Shown: positions 34,950 to 46,520 of the stretch, piece by piece
How positions within the stretch are numbered: position 1 is the first letter of the stretch
Layout: every line of letters begins with the position of its first letter
Assembly: GCA_025331445.1 (NCBI GenBank)
Contig: JAIWNE010000054.1
Location: 62,001 to 126,000 of the forward strand
Direction of reading: 5' to 3'
Origin: Blakeslea trispora
Lineage: Eukaryota; Mucoromycota; Mucoromycetes; Mucorales; Choanephoraceae
DNA length: 64,000 nt
Position numbers and translations under genes: made by a program
The notes under the pieces: generated by a model
The model's database searches: none
What the model was told of the DNA's origin: nothing
Seen by the model: only the letters and a program-made list of their open reading frames with translations

Positions 34950-37900
34950 ATGAGCTCTCTTCCTTATGAAGTAGTACACTGCTCCAGTTGGGATGAGGGC
35001 TTTAGTCCAGAGCAACTTGTTATGAGCAGTCCTGGGAACCAAGTGGAACCCAAGTCTGGCAAGTGTAAAGGCTGGCAAACACCCAAGTAAGCTAATGCAT
35101 TGAGAAAACAAACAAATGAAATAAACAAAAAAAAAGGAGGGATGCTAAAAGAAGCTGACCTCGTCATGCACAGGTGTCCAGACTATCCGCAAGATTTGAT
35201 TATTCATTTGCTGTCAGGCGCTAGTCGTATATCCAAAGTGCAGATATTGTCACACCATTTTATGATTGCCACTAAAATCGATGTCTACATTGGAACCTTG
35301 AAGGACCCTCAAGACATTCTAGATGATATTGCACCTGATACACCCCCTATAGACGATGAAGATAATATGCTCATTGAGTTCATGAGATTAGGGTGAGCAC
35401 AAAGAAATCAGGCATTAAAATTCCAGCTTTTAATAAATTCACACCAACTTAGATACGTTTCCTTTGAGAACAATGCTCGTGCACAATTCAGAGCTCGAGA
35501 GTTAAAATCCATTAAAATAAATGCAGACGGCGAATACGTTCGACTTGTTATACGCAATTGCCATCACAATCGTCTTAATACATACAATCAAGTAAATTGA
35601 GTCAAGTTGCATGATGAATCATTCCGACTCATTTTTCCCTTTTTTTAAAATAGGTTGGCATACTCGCTCTCAATGTGATAGGACAACCATTACACCTTTT
35701 GGATAAACAAGATATGGCATGCTCAACATCTTCCAACTATACACCACAAGTATGCTGCCTTTGATAAAGTTTGACGGATGTATACTAATTGCCGATCTAT
35801 AGGCACGCCATTTGTTTGACGATAGTAGCGTACTCAGCTCATCTACTCGAAGAACAAGTGTATCAAGTAATCAGAGCCAGTTGATGCGTATGCCATCAGG
35901 CAGCATCGTTGAAATGGAGATGCAAAGATGGAGCACTGCATTACTTCAAGCAGAGGAAGAAGCTGTACAAGGTAAATATATTGATTCATATACAAAGAAT
36001 AACAAACAATAATCTCCTTTTTTTTTAAAAAAAAAGGTGAATCCTATCAAATTGCAAAAACTTACAAATACTTGGGCGACAAACTTTTGCGATTTACGAA
36101 AATCCTATCTGACCTTGAGATAGGTAAACGACATGCAGTAGAAACAAAAGATTATGACGAAGCTGAAAAAATCAAGGTATGACCATATTTTTTCTTCTTC
36201 TTTCCAGGAGAACTGTGTATATTGATTTCTGTTTGTATAGGATGATATTCAAGAAATTAGACAGGCAGCAGAGGCTATGCTGAAGCATGCCAATGTTCAT
36301 ATTACCGACGACGATCGGGTCATTTTATTGGAATCAAGTGAAGCATTAGCAGCTATTCAAGAAGTCAATGTAAGTCAAGAACACTTGTTATGTTATGCAT
36401 GTTAACATTATTTTTTAGGACTTTATCTCTGAGCAAGAACAATATCGTCAATCTTCTCCTTACATGGAGTATCATCGCCACGACAGTTCATCCCAGCAAG
36501 ACTTTTTGGACGATACGGTTGTATGCTCAGAAACAATGATACCCCCAATGACAAAAGAGCTAGAACCTGATCATTGGGACCTACATATGCCATCCCACCA
36601 TCACCATTATCTTGATGAGCATGAAGAAATACATATACCCGCTTCTTATAGCAGTAAGGTTGTATCTACACAGCCAACAATAATACCACTCTCACCACCT
36701 TCAGAACCGCTGAAAGAAGAAATTGACCCTGATGCTATACCCGAGCCTATCATGGATGAAGAGCGCATCCCTTATACCCTTCCTATTCATATTTTTGGTG
36801 AAGATATTGTCGCTTGCATCTTGAGCGTAAAGGCTAAATGTAGAGGTCGCGGCTTAGGTCAAATGGAAGAGAAAATCAAAGCAGTTGGACAACTGATTGA
36901 GACTGACCAACTAGAAGAAGTGACCTTTATGGTTTATTTCGATGAGCCATATGAAGACGAAGAGCAGCTAAATCTGGACAAAGCAACAACCTCCATATCC
37001 CATTTTGTCAATGCCTCGCTAATGATGATACAAGAAGCAATCATGGATTCTAGAGAGCATATAGTCTCTTTAGCCATTACTGCATGGCATCAATTAAACA
37101 ATGTCTACAAATCATCCAATCTAGAAACAAAATATATCATCGAATGGACTGAGCGTGCATTTTCTGGCTTGTTAAAACGTACAGGAGATACGAATGCAAA
37201 GATTAAAGCAGCAGCTACAGGGCTTGTACTTACGTTAGTGAAAGATTACAGTCAGCCACCTTATGCCTTGATGTCTTTGTATGTCTGTAAACCAGAAAGA
37301 ACAATTCACAATCACAAAGAAGCAAAATGTCGAGTTGAGCTAGTTGAGGCCACAGTTAAGAAATTTGGAGCCAATGCATCCTCTACGACTGACACAAAAA
37401 CAAAGAAGAAAAGAACAGTCCAAGTGTGCTTACAGGACTTGATGGACTTCATTGTGACTTACCTGGGTCACTCTCATGAAGATGTTAAAGAAGCAGCAAT
37501 CAAGCTGGTTATTACCGTTTCGGACCAAGTAGGATTTCAGCAAGTTAGCACTTACATTGATGAATCATTACGACTTTCATTGGCCGAGGTAATTAGAGTT
37601 TGCATTGCATTGCATTTGATCTAACCTATACTGATTTTAAACATAGACTGTAAAGAAGCTAGTAGATAAAGACAGCTCATTTAACAAAACCTCTGCTATC
37701 ACTACTACTAACACCGATGCACAAAAGAAGACAAGACTCTCTAAAGAGAGTAAAAACAAGAACACGTTGTCCGAACTAAGAGCACTTACTGTAGTAAAGT
37801 CGGAGAAAAAGCCTAGTGCTACCTCTAGGCCATCAGCAGCAAAGAGGACGATGACAACGACCAAGCCAGCATCAGCAACACCGCCAACTGATAAAAAGCC

Positions 37901-38746
37901 AACAGAGAAGAAGTCAACACGCACAACGACAGCAACTCCTACAGCCAGAAAGACTAAGACACCTACTACGAAATCAACTGCAAAGAAAACAGCAGCAACT
38001 GAGCCTAGTAAGAGTACGAAACCAATTGCTAAGGAAAAGGGACAAAACACCACCAACGAAAACAACACAGCTGTCAAAGCAGATACTGAAATAGATGAAA
38101 ATAGGTAACGTATATGATCTTACTTTTTCTCTATATCTAGAAAGATAGACAACTAATTCTGCCACAACTAGTATATGTATATTCTGTGATGAAGTGAATC
38201 CTGCTTTCAACGAAGACACACTAATCAAACACTACTACAATACATGCCCTGTGCTGACAAGCTGTCCTATGTGTCAAGTCGTAAGCTCAACCTTGTTTTT
38301 CTTTAGCCTATCATCGCTGAACTCTTTTTTCTCTATATCCTACCTAGATAACTGAAGTGTCTACATTAAATGAACATATGCTACTTGATTGTGACAGAAA
38401 GCATCTAATCAAAGAATGCTCTCGATGTCATCAAGCTATACCTGTAGAACAATGGCTTCAACACACTCTCAAAAAGACCTGCAACAGTAAGTAGAGTGCG
38501 GAAATGCTACTCTCATCCATGTCTAACACAATGGCTCATTTAGATGATCCCGACAAAGTTCAGTGCCCACTTTGCTTCATTGACATTGACCCTCCAAACG
38601 AAGTTGGATGGAAGTCACACCTAATGACAGGTGATGGTTGTCCTAAACTCAAGAAATCAAGGTCGCCTGTCAAAAAAGCTTCCGCAGTTCCTGCTGTTTC
38701 ACAAACACAGCAAGTCAAAAAGACAACAAACACAAGAAGATCATAA
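34950..38746 (+). CDS. CEP104: CEP104-like microtubule tip protein
   Basis: Twelve exons: 34950-35086, 35174-35392, 35453-35591, 35654-35749, 35803-35971, 36037-36176, 36241-36369, 36419-37588, 37647-38104, 38172-38280, 38348-38486, 38544-38746; 1035 aa, all phases consistent. Order of parts: N-terminal jelly-roll domain (SSWDEGFSPEQL, GWQTPKCPDYPQDLIIHL, with the VSFENNARAQFRARELKSI strand), a helical linker with AVETKDYDEAEKIK, a disordered acidic stretch, a TOG-type helical repeat domain (~500-800), a Lys/Thr-rich linker (exon 9), and three Cys2-His-Cys zinc-finger modules (CIFCDEV, CSRCHQA, CPLCFID). Animal and algal CEP104 sits at ciliary tips and binds tubulin and EB proteins. A general microtubule plus-end role is the likely function here. 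Confidence 0.85.
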
Positions 38747-38784
38747 ATACCAACACACTATGGAGTCATTTTTTATTATTACAA

Positions 38785-39589
38785 TTAGCTATCATGTTTC
38801 AAATACTTTATGCAAAATGCAATGAGTATCACTGAAAACAAGTACACTCTAAATAGTAAGGAAACAGCAGTCCAGTAAAAACATTTTTTGTGAAATCGCT
38901 TATGTGGCAATGATGAAGGAATAGAGCAAAGTAAACATAAAGGAACCATTAGAAAAAAAGGGCAGATTTCAAATGTACTTACTGGTAACCACAAATACTC
39001 AGCATCAGTAAGACCATTTAATTCCTGTTGGCTGACTTTGTCAATTGTGATACAGCTGCATAAATTTGCAATCATCAAGAGAGTTAAACAAATTCCAATA
39101 GTTGTTAAGATGCTGATTCTATACTTTTCGAACCCTTTGACAGAAACCAAAGTGATTTTGGTTAATACAAATTTCCTTTTCATTTGATGTTGTTACCTTT
39201 TATATGATTAGCTGCGATATGTTGAAGTTTATGTGTCAAAGGCTGTTTTATTGACTTTGTCTGGTTCACTCTATAGACTTGGCCACACGCTTTACATCTA
39301 TCCATCAAAGTGAGGCAATATGAGTGACAATAGCCATGGTTGGCTCTATAAAATATATTAGTTTGACATTGTATAGATTGCTTTTCTGCAAGGGCGCTTA
39401 CATACAATTGGCTACAGAAACAACGCACTTTGGTCCATTCGCCATATTCCTCGTATTCACGACATATGCAGCATTGATACTAACACTCGTTAGAATACAG
39501 ATATTTGATAAATCCATTTAAATAGTTACTGTCACAAAAGGCGATGGTTGTTCGTTAGAAAAGGCATCTTGTCTTTTTAAAGCTGGCAT
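38785..39589 (-). CDS. RING-CH (MARCH-type) membrane E3 ubiquitin ligase
   Basis: Four exons on the minus strand: 39589-39530, 39479-39406, 39345-39197, 39134-38785, 210 aa. The C4HC3 RING-variant is read as CCIC (CxxC) at exon 2, CFC (CxC), YCHSYC (HxxC) and CKAC (CxxC), followed by GQVYRVN, which matches the 'C-x-I-C ... Y' end of MARCH/RINGv domains. Two to three hydrophobic segments follow (ISILTTIGICLTLLMIANL and later), so it is a membrane protein. A GTAAGT at codon 'LP|V' in exon 4 could start a further intron, but the frame reads through to a stop with membrane-like sequence, so I kept it. The stop is 38 nt from the CEP104 stop on the opposite strand. Confidence 0.65.
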
Positions 39590-39976
39590 GAAAACAAGTT
39601 GGAAAATAATAATAATAAAGAGAAAGGAATAGGAAAATTGATTGACTCAGGCACACTCTTTTAAACGCTCCATAAAATAGCGTGTGACTTTGGGTTTATC
39701 TAGATGAGTACATGAAAAGGAATGCCACAGGATCTCTGTACGAGATACCTTTGTACCTTATCGCCATCAGAATATTCTGTATTGCACATTCTCTAGTTGA
39801 ATATGATTCTCCGGAACAAATAGTGATAGCTGCCTTTGTATGTGTTTAGTTGTCCGTCTCTTATTTCGGTTGATAAAAAAAAACAGTTCAATGTTGCATA
39901 ATTTCTCTTTTCTTTAGAGAGTATGAGAGTCATGTGACTTTTGACATGTACTCAGTATTGCTTTCATCATCCATGT
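39590..39976. other. Upstream region of the RING-CH gene
   Basis: About 390 bp between the RING-CH start and the left inverted-repeat arm; no gene seen. Confidence 0.5.
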
Positions 39977-40821
<845 letters not shown>

Positions 40822-40890
40822 CACCAGAACCTGAGAGACACCAAAGGGAGACACCAGAGAAACAGACCAGAGAAACAGACCAGAGAAACT

Positions 40891-41042
40891 AGGGAAGGGG
40901 AAAGTGGAGGGGAAAGTGGAGGGGAAAGTGTTGAAGGGAAAGTGGAGGGGAAAGTGTTGAAGGGAAAGTGTTGAAGGGAAGTGTGGAGGGGGAGTGTGGA
41001 AGGGAAGTGTGGAGGGGGAGTGTGGAGGGGGAGTGTGGAATG
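40891..41042 (+). repeat. G-rich minisatellite in the spacer
   Basis: Irregular tandem units of GGGGAAAGTGGA, GGGAAAGTGTTGAA and GGGGGAGTGTGGA type, about 11-14 nt each. Strong purine strand bias. Confidence 0.8.
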
Positions 41043-41113
41043 GTGTATGTCTAAGCGCGTATACATTGCAAAACCCTCATTCTTCAGGCTTGATACTATA
41101 CGTCCCAGTATTT

Positions 41114-41165
41114 GCAGATGGGTTTAGGCACCGAGTGATAAAGATCACTAAGGCCCCAAAAGCAA
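41114..41165 (+). repeat. 52-bp direct repeat, copy A
   Basis: Shares GTTTAGGCACCGAGTGATAA and AAGGCC.CAAAAGCAA with copy B (41194-41245), about seven differences in 52. On the minus strand both copies read IFITRCLN in frame. Confidence 0.8.
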
Positions 41166-41193
41166 ACGCTTACAACTGAGAAAAAAGCTACTT

Positions 41194-41245
41194 GCTAATG
41201 AGTTTAGGCACCGAGTGATAAAAATCAATAAGGCCTCAAAAGCAA
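41194..41245 (+). repeat. 52-bp direct repeat, copy B
   Basis: Partner of 41114-41165, offset exactly 80 bp downstream. Confidence 0.8.
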
Positions 41246-41734
41246 GTGCAGGTGAAGAAAGATAAGTGTGCTGTGTAAAGGCAGGGGTGGGGTAAGAGTG
41301 TGTGATGGGGAGGGGAGGGGAAGAAAGAGTGAAAGAGAGAGGGAAAAGCTTAATTGTTCTAAAATCATTCATTTGAGTGAAATCGGAGTTTTCTACACAT
41401 TTTTTTCTCCTTGATTTTTTGCATAATGCTGCTCCTTTTTCTAAACCACAGCCACCCAGAATTTAATTTGGATCGGGTCTATATATTTTAACGATATTCA
41501 TGATCGAATTTCAGTTTTAAATGACTTTATGCGTTGAAATACAACATCTTCATTCAGCATGGTTTTCTTCTTTTGTGGTCTTCTTCACCCTGTGCGCACA
41601 CATTCAGAAATCCTGAGGGAATGGCATCTTCAATGTTAATGGCAAACAATGAGCATTTGCCTTTTTCGGAACATGATGTCATATTGATAGAAAGAAGGTA
41701 AACAAAGGCAAGAGATAAGCATGTCTTCAATCCA

Positions 41735-41781
41735 TTTCTCTGTTATTTTGTTATGCGGTGCATAACAAAATAACAGAGAAA
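41735..41781. repeat. 47-bp perfect palindrome (22-bp arms, 3-nt loop)
   Basis: Arms 41735-41756 and 41760-41781 are exact reverse complements around GGT. The arm begins TTTCTCTGTTATTTTG and ends TTATGC. In RNA it would form a very stable hairpin. Confidence 0.9.
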
Positions 41782-41882
41782 AAGGCGGTTCGAATGATAC
41801 CAAACACGTCTATGCAGAACGCGTAAAAGAAAGAAAAAAAGTAATTTTCGATTTTTAACTTTTGATAAAATTTAAGCTTTTT

Positions 41883-42161
41883 TTATTTTTCCTCTTTTTT
41901 CTTCTTTTCTCTTTTCTTCATTATACCAGCTGTAAAGAACCTCTTCGGCATACATTGAGTGAAAGCCTTACACTTTATGGGACACGTCATTACTAGTAGA
42001 GAGGAGGACGTTGTGTTGAACTCATAGGCATTCTGATCTCTAGCGAGTTGCTGATGGCTCCTAGGGCGCAACCCCTCTGCGGTCCGGTTGTTGGAGAAGG
42101 CAGTGGATGAAGTGACTACACTTCCCTTGCGTTGTGTTTCGTCTATTGCTGTATCTGACAT
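41883..42161 (-). CDS. Short ORF inside the inverted-repeat unit, unknown
   Basis: ATG-initiated 92-codon frame reading out of the spacer (MSDTAIDETQRKGS...), ending in a Lys/Glu-rich tail encoded by low-complexity DNA. The first ~60 residues have normal composition and less AT-rich codons than the surroundings, so it may be a captured gene fragment or the remains of an element-encoded protein. No domain recognised; no splice sites that would extend it convincingly. Confidence 0.3.
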   Translation of the reverse strand: MSDTAIDETQRKGSVVTSSTAFSNNRTAEGLRPRSHQQLARDQNAYEFNTTSSSLLVMTCPIKCKAFTQCMPKRFFTAGIMKKREKKKKEEK

Positions 42162-42302
42162 AGGGTGCCTTACTTGCTGTAATGGTGAGGTGGGTTATGG
42201 CATAGATATTGTGGTCGTTCATATACTCAGTATCATGTGTGTTTCGCTTGAAAGTTGATGTTGTCTAAGCCGGATCAATATATGTATGCAGTCGATGTGT
42301 TT

Positions 42303-43005
42303 TCTAGAGAAGGGTGTGGTTGCTTCTCTCTCCAGTAGGGTGGCATGCCTTTGCTGGAGTCTCTTGGGCTAAGGGGCTTTAACCAACAAAGCATTTCTTC
42401 TTTTTTGTATGTAAAAGGTATAAACTTTACTAACCTCTTCTTCTTAGATTGGCTACAAAGTGACCACAGTGATCAATGACATTCAATAAATAAAACAAAG
42501 TCTCTTTTTTAACACCATATTTATGTATGTTTTGTCTTTTTTATTATTGTTTTTACTATTGTTTTTACTATTTCTACTGCTTATTCGAAAACCTAGTTTC
42601 TCTGACCTAGAATCAAAGGCTCTGATTGGCTGCTCTTACATTATGAGTAAATGATGAGACTAGTTTTAGTCTTTTCTTGTTCATTCATGGCAGCAATACC
42701 ACCTAAATACCCTGATACAAAGCAAATAAGAACTATATGTGTGTATACGATAGCCCAAGAGTCTTGTTGCTTGGCTATCGAGTATAGATCCTCTTGATGC
42801 CAATAGCGGCTCAACCAAACATTGGAACTGACTTGTTGTTTCTTTATTCTCTTATTTCTTCAAAGCTATCGTCTGAGCTACATTTCGGCTGATCTTGAGA
42901 GTGCAAGAACCCTTCTTGGGCTTGCTGTGTCTATTGTGTGATACAGAATGACTTTTGATGTCTCAAGAAAGCAAGAAAGCAAGAAAGCAAGAGAGAAAAG
43001 AGAGA

Positions 43006-43080
<75 letters not shown>

Positions 43081-43113
43081 AAACCGCACACAACCTCTCT
43101 GATTGTGACTCTA
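42303..43113 (-). repeat. Right arm of long inverted repeat
   Basis: 811 bp, reverse complement of 39977-40821, with a shorter (GA)n tract at ~43013-43077. Confidence 0.9.
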
Positions 43114-43261
43114 TTTTCACTGTGATAAAAATGAATGTTCAACTCTCTTTGCCGCTTCTCTCAGTTACATTTCTTTAGTCTCAATTGTTGAATTGTTTCA
43201 ACTTAAAAAATGTGACGTTTGCACGAAAACTTTTTTTTCCCTCTTTTTCTTCTCTTTTCAT

Positions 43262-45275
43262 ATGAACAGACAAAAGCGGAAAGAGCCCGCAACAACTTCA
43301 CGATATTTTTCAATTGACAGCTATTTTAAATCATCAACAAGCAGTAATGACAGTAAACGAGTCAAAGTGGAGAAAGAGGCTTTAAACGAACCAGTTGCTA
43401 AAGGAGAAAAATGTCCAATATGCTGCGCATTAATTCCAACAGAGTCTGTATCGCTTGAAGTGCACGTCAATCTATGCCTTGACTCACAGCAAGAAGTTGA
43501 CCAAAATGCTTCTCTTGGACTCAGTGAATCATTGACATCGAACGACTGTACACCCAGTTTAGACGATGATGTTTCAGCAGACGATCTTCTCTTGATAGAA
43601 GAAGCCATTCAATTGGAAAAACAGATTTTAGCAAAACAAGACTCGAGTTCTAAAGAAGATCAAAAGGCGTTGGATTTGAATGGCTCTGAATGTATTCAAC
43701 AACAAGATTCTACAATCAAAAAGGAGAACCAAATTGAATTAAATAACAGTGCTTTAAAAGAGAAATTTGCTTTTAATGCAGCTACTGCCTTAAAAGAAAA
43801 AAATGTCAATACTAGAATAACCCCGACACCGAATAGAGCTAACAATACAAAATCATACCCATTCTACAAACGTGTACGAGGTAAATGCAATGTTTTGTAT
43901 ATCACTGTTGCTTCTTCTTTCTAATATGAACTTTCCTCATTGGTATGAACCGCTAGATACTCGCTTCTTTGTAGATGCCTTCAAATACGGTCAAATTCCA
44001 GATTGTGATGGGTATTTTTTAACACATTATCACTCAGATCACTATGGTGGACTCCGTGCCAGTTGGTCTCATGGACCAATCTATTGTTCTCAAGTTACCG
44101 CAAATCTTGTCAAGCAAGAATTACGAGTGGATCCTCAATATGTTCATGCTCTTCCTATGAATGAGCTTGTGCCTATCCCAGGTTCAAATACTGCTGTTGC
44201 CCTCATTGATGCCAATCACTGCCCTGGCTCTGTTCTCTTCTTGTTTGTCATAGATAACAAGATTCGACATTTGCACACAGGTGATTTTAGAGCATCGCCA
44301 CGTATGTGCCTACACCCTTTGATTTGTCAGCCAGATAACCCGCCAATACACTCTCTGTATTTAGACACAACATACCTAAACCCACAGTATGCCTTTCCTG
44401 CACAAGAAGAATGTATTGAGGCAGCCTGTAATGCAGTAACTGCCGAGATAGATAGCAACAACAGCAGAGTCCCCTCCTTTTTGCAAAAATGGGTGAATAT
44501 CAATCCAAAGGCTAAGCCTGAAAAAGCACGTATGCTTATTGTAGTCGGCACATATACAATAGGCAAAGAGCGTGTGTTTATCAGTACGTGTTGACTTCTT
44601 TTTTTTTTATGACAAGAGTAAGCAGAGTGCTGATATGAAATATGCTCTTTTTTTTTTTAGATATTGCCAAGATGCTGAAATGTAAAATATATGCACCTTA
44701 CAAAAAGAAGCGAATCTTGCTATGTCAACAGGATGATGAACTACATTCTATGCTCACAGACGACCCTCATGCTGCGCAAGTACACGTCGTGCCTCTTCGT
44801 CAAATCCGCTCTGATGTAATGTATATTTTGGAAGAAACAGTTTAGCCTATTGCTCAATGACTATTCTCGTAAAAATTAGATGATGCTTGACTACCTTCAA
44901 AACTTTCAAAGCAGTTTTGATCGACTCATTGCTTTTAAGCCTACTGGTTGGACTTACAAATCAACGGTGACAGAAACTTCGGATATGAAGCTTGCACCTC
45001 TGTTCCATGTTATCATCCCGCCGTCTGATCGGTCGCTATCCCTGACACCTTTTTACCAAAACGACAAGATCAAGCTGTTCAATGTTCCTTATTCTGAGCA
45101 TTCTAGCTTTAGAGAACTTGCTTCATTTATTGCAAGTCTGGACATCAAACACATTATACCCACTGTCAATATGCACAAGATTCAACAGATGAACATGTAT
45201 TTTGAAAGATGGCAAGAAGAGAAGCGGGCAAAAAAAATCGAAGTAGTTGCGTATCCCAATCAAGATCACTGGTAA
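43262..45275 (+). CDS. PSO2: DNA interstrand cross-link repair nuclease (SNM1/Pso2)
   Basis: Four exons: 43262-43880, 43957-44583, 44661-44815, 44880-45275, 598 aa. I start at ATG 43262, since the longer open frame upstream has no ATG. A UBZ4-type zinc finger lies at residues 51-72 (C51, C54, H68, C72), preceded by a degenerate PIP-like SIDSYFK. A disordered linker follows, then the metallo-beta-lactamase core with HYHSDH (230-235), LIDANHCPGS, LHTGDFR and LDTTYLNP, and the beta-CASP part with PYSEHSSFRELASF and PTVNM. Pso2/SNM1A is a 5' exonuclease acting in the nucleus on cross-link repair intermediates. The gene begins only ~150 bp from the right arm of the inverted repeat, so its promoter lies next to or inside that unit. 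Confidence 0.9.
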
Positions 45276-45888
45276 AAGGATTTCATTTATGTAAATAGAC
45301 TATAGAAGTTAGATGCAATTAATATATTGACACAAATTCAACATTATTTGTGATGAGCAACCTGCTTTCATTAAGCCTGCAAATACATACGATATTGCAT
45401 AAAGTTTTCTTAATACTGTAACCATAAATATCAAACCTCTTTATCTACAATATACAGTTAGATGGTTTGGAGTATGGTATTACATATAGCATTTCTCTTC
45501 CTATTTTAAACGCTTTGCTTACATCTCTTTTACCTATTGATTTATAAGTAATGTCCTGTTTGGTTTATGATGACTCGCAAGGGTACCTCCCATTGATTTG
45601 TAATCAGTTGCCAACTTGGAGTAGTAATAAAGATCTGTAGTTTATTTTCAACAAATTTAACTTGTATTGATTACTTGGCCTCTCACTTTATCCTTTCTCT
45701 CTTATTATAGCAGGATGGTTTGAAACCTGTTGCACCCTACCACAAACACTCTTGTCTGTTTGGTTTATCTATAGCTCATTCAAAAATAAAACCAATGCAC
45801 TTTACTGACAAAAATCTCAAAAACTGTCGTTAAATCACTGAAAAAAAATTCACAAAAGAATCTTATAAAGCGAAAAAAGAAAAAGAAA
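45276..45888. other. Intergenic region, no gene seen
   Basis: PSO2 3' region and the flank of the tRNA. On the minus strand the stretch just 3' of the tRNA is T-rich (45871-45888) and would serve as the Pol III terminator. Confidence 0.5.
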
Positions 45889-45962
45889 CGCTCCTAGGTG
45901 GGCTCGAACCACCAACCTCCTGATTAACAGTCAGACGCGCTAGCCAATTGCGCCATAGAAGC
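45889..45962 (-). tRNA. tRNA-Asn (GTT)
   Basis: 74 nt on the minus strand, no intron. Acceptor stem GCTTCTA/TAGGAGC (one G-T pair), D-arm GCGC..GCGC, anticodon loop CTGTTAA with GTT, T-arm GGTGG-TTCGAGC-CCACC, discriminator G. A T-rich stretch follows directly downstream as Pol III terminator. A GC-rich AT-poor patch with TTCGG/CCG repeats lies 50-90 nt upstream (46005-46055). Confidence 0.96.
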
Positions 45963-46520
45963 AGATATTGTTTCAAAATTGTTGGTAAATCATGTTCTAC
46001 AAAAATCCGGACCGAACATTTACCGGAATTTAATGTACGGGCCGAAAATTTGTCGCGTAAATTTCATTGTTTAATCAAACAGATAAAGAAAAGCAAATGA
46101 TGAAAGGGATTATTAGTATAGCTCTGAGACAGTGATTAAATCAACACGCCTGTTATTATTCTGTATACTTGCCATGATGTTTATACTGCTACCAATAAAA
46201 GAAGAAGACATGTTTGATATTAGAAATGTCTTTCTAATTTACTATTTTCTGTCAATGTTGTTCCTATCATTGAATTTATTTCTATACCAATGTTTAGACT
46301 CTGTCTTTTAATCAAATCAGCAAAAAGACTTCCCCTCCTTCTCTCCAAAAAGTTCAACTAAGGATTCGTAAATAGCAAAGGGTTAACAAAGTCTTTCTAT
46401 CTTTGACAATAGGATATGAGTGCGATCTATCTTTTGTACAACGTTAGCATTGTTTAAAATAGTTTTGCTATTGTGCTATCCTTCTTTCTTTTTTATATTT
46501 TTTTTTATTTTTCAACAACT
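45963..46520. other. Intergenic region, divergent tRNA/PPCS
   Basis: Upstream regions of the tRNA (-) and of the ligase gene (+). CCGGACCGAACA and CGGGCCGAAAA (46006-46045) stand out as GC-rich in AT-rich DNA. No gene seen. Confidence 0.5.

Noticed and set aside
38105..38171. Earlier acceptors (38147, 38156) for CEP104 exon 10
   Set aside because: They put a stop codon in frame or lose the first zinc finger. The acceptor at 38171 gives SICIFC in frame.
43193..43261. Longer N-terminus for PSO2 starting at 43193
   Set aside because: It begins with TTG and is encoded by a C/T-rich leader. ATG 43262 gives the expected start before the zinc finger.
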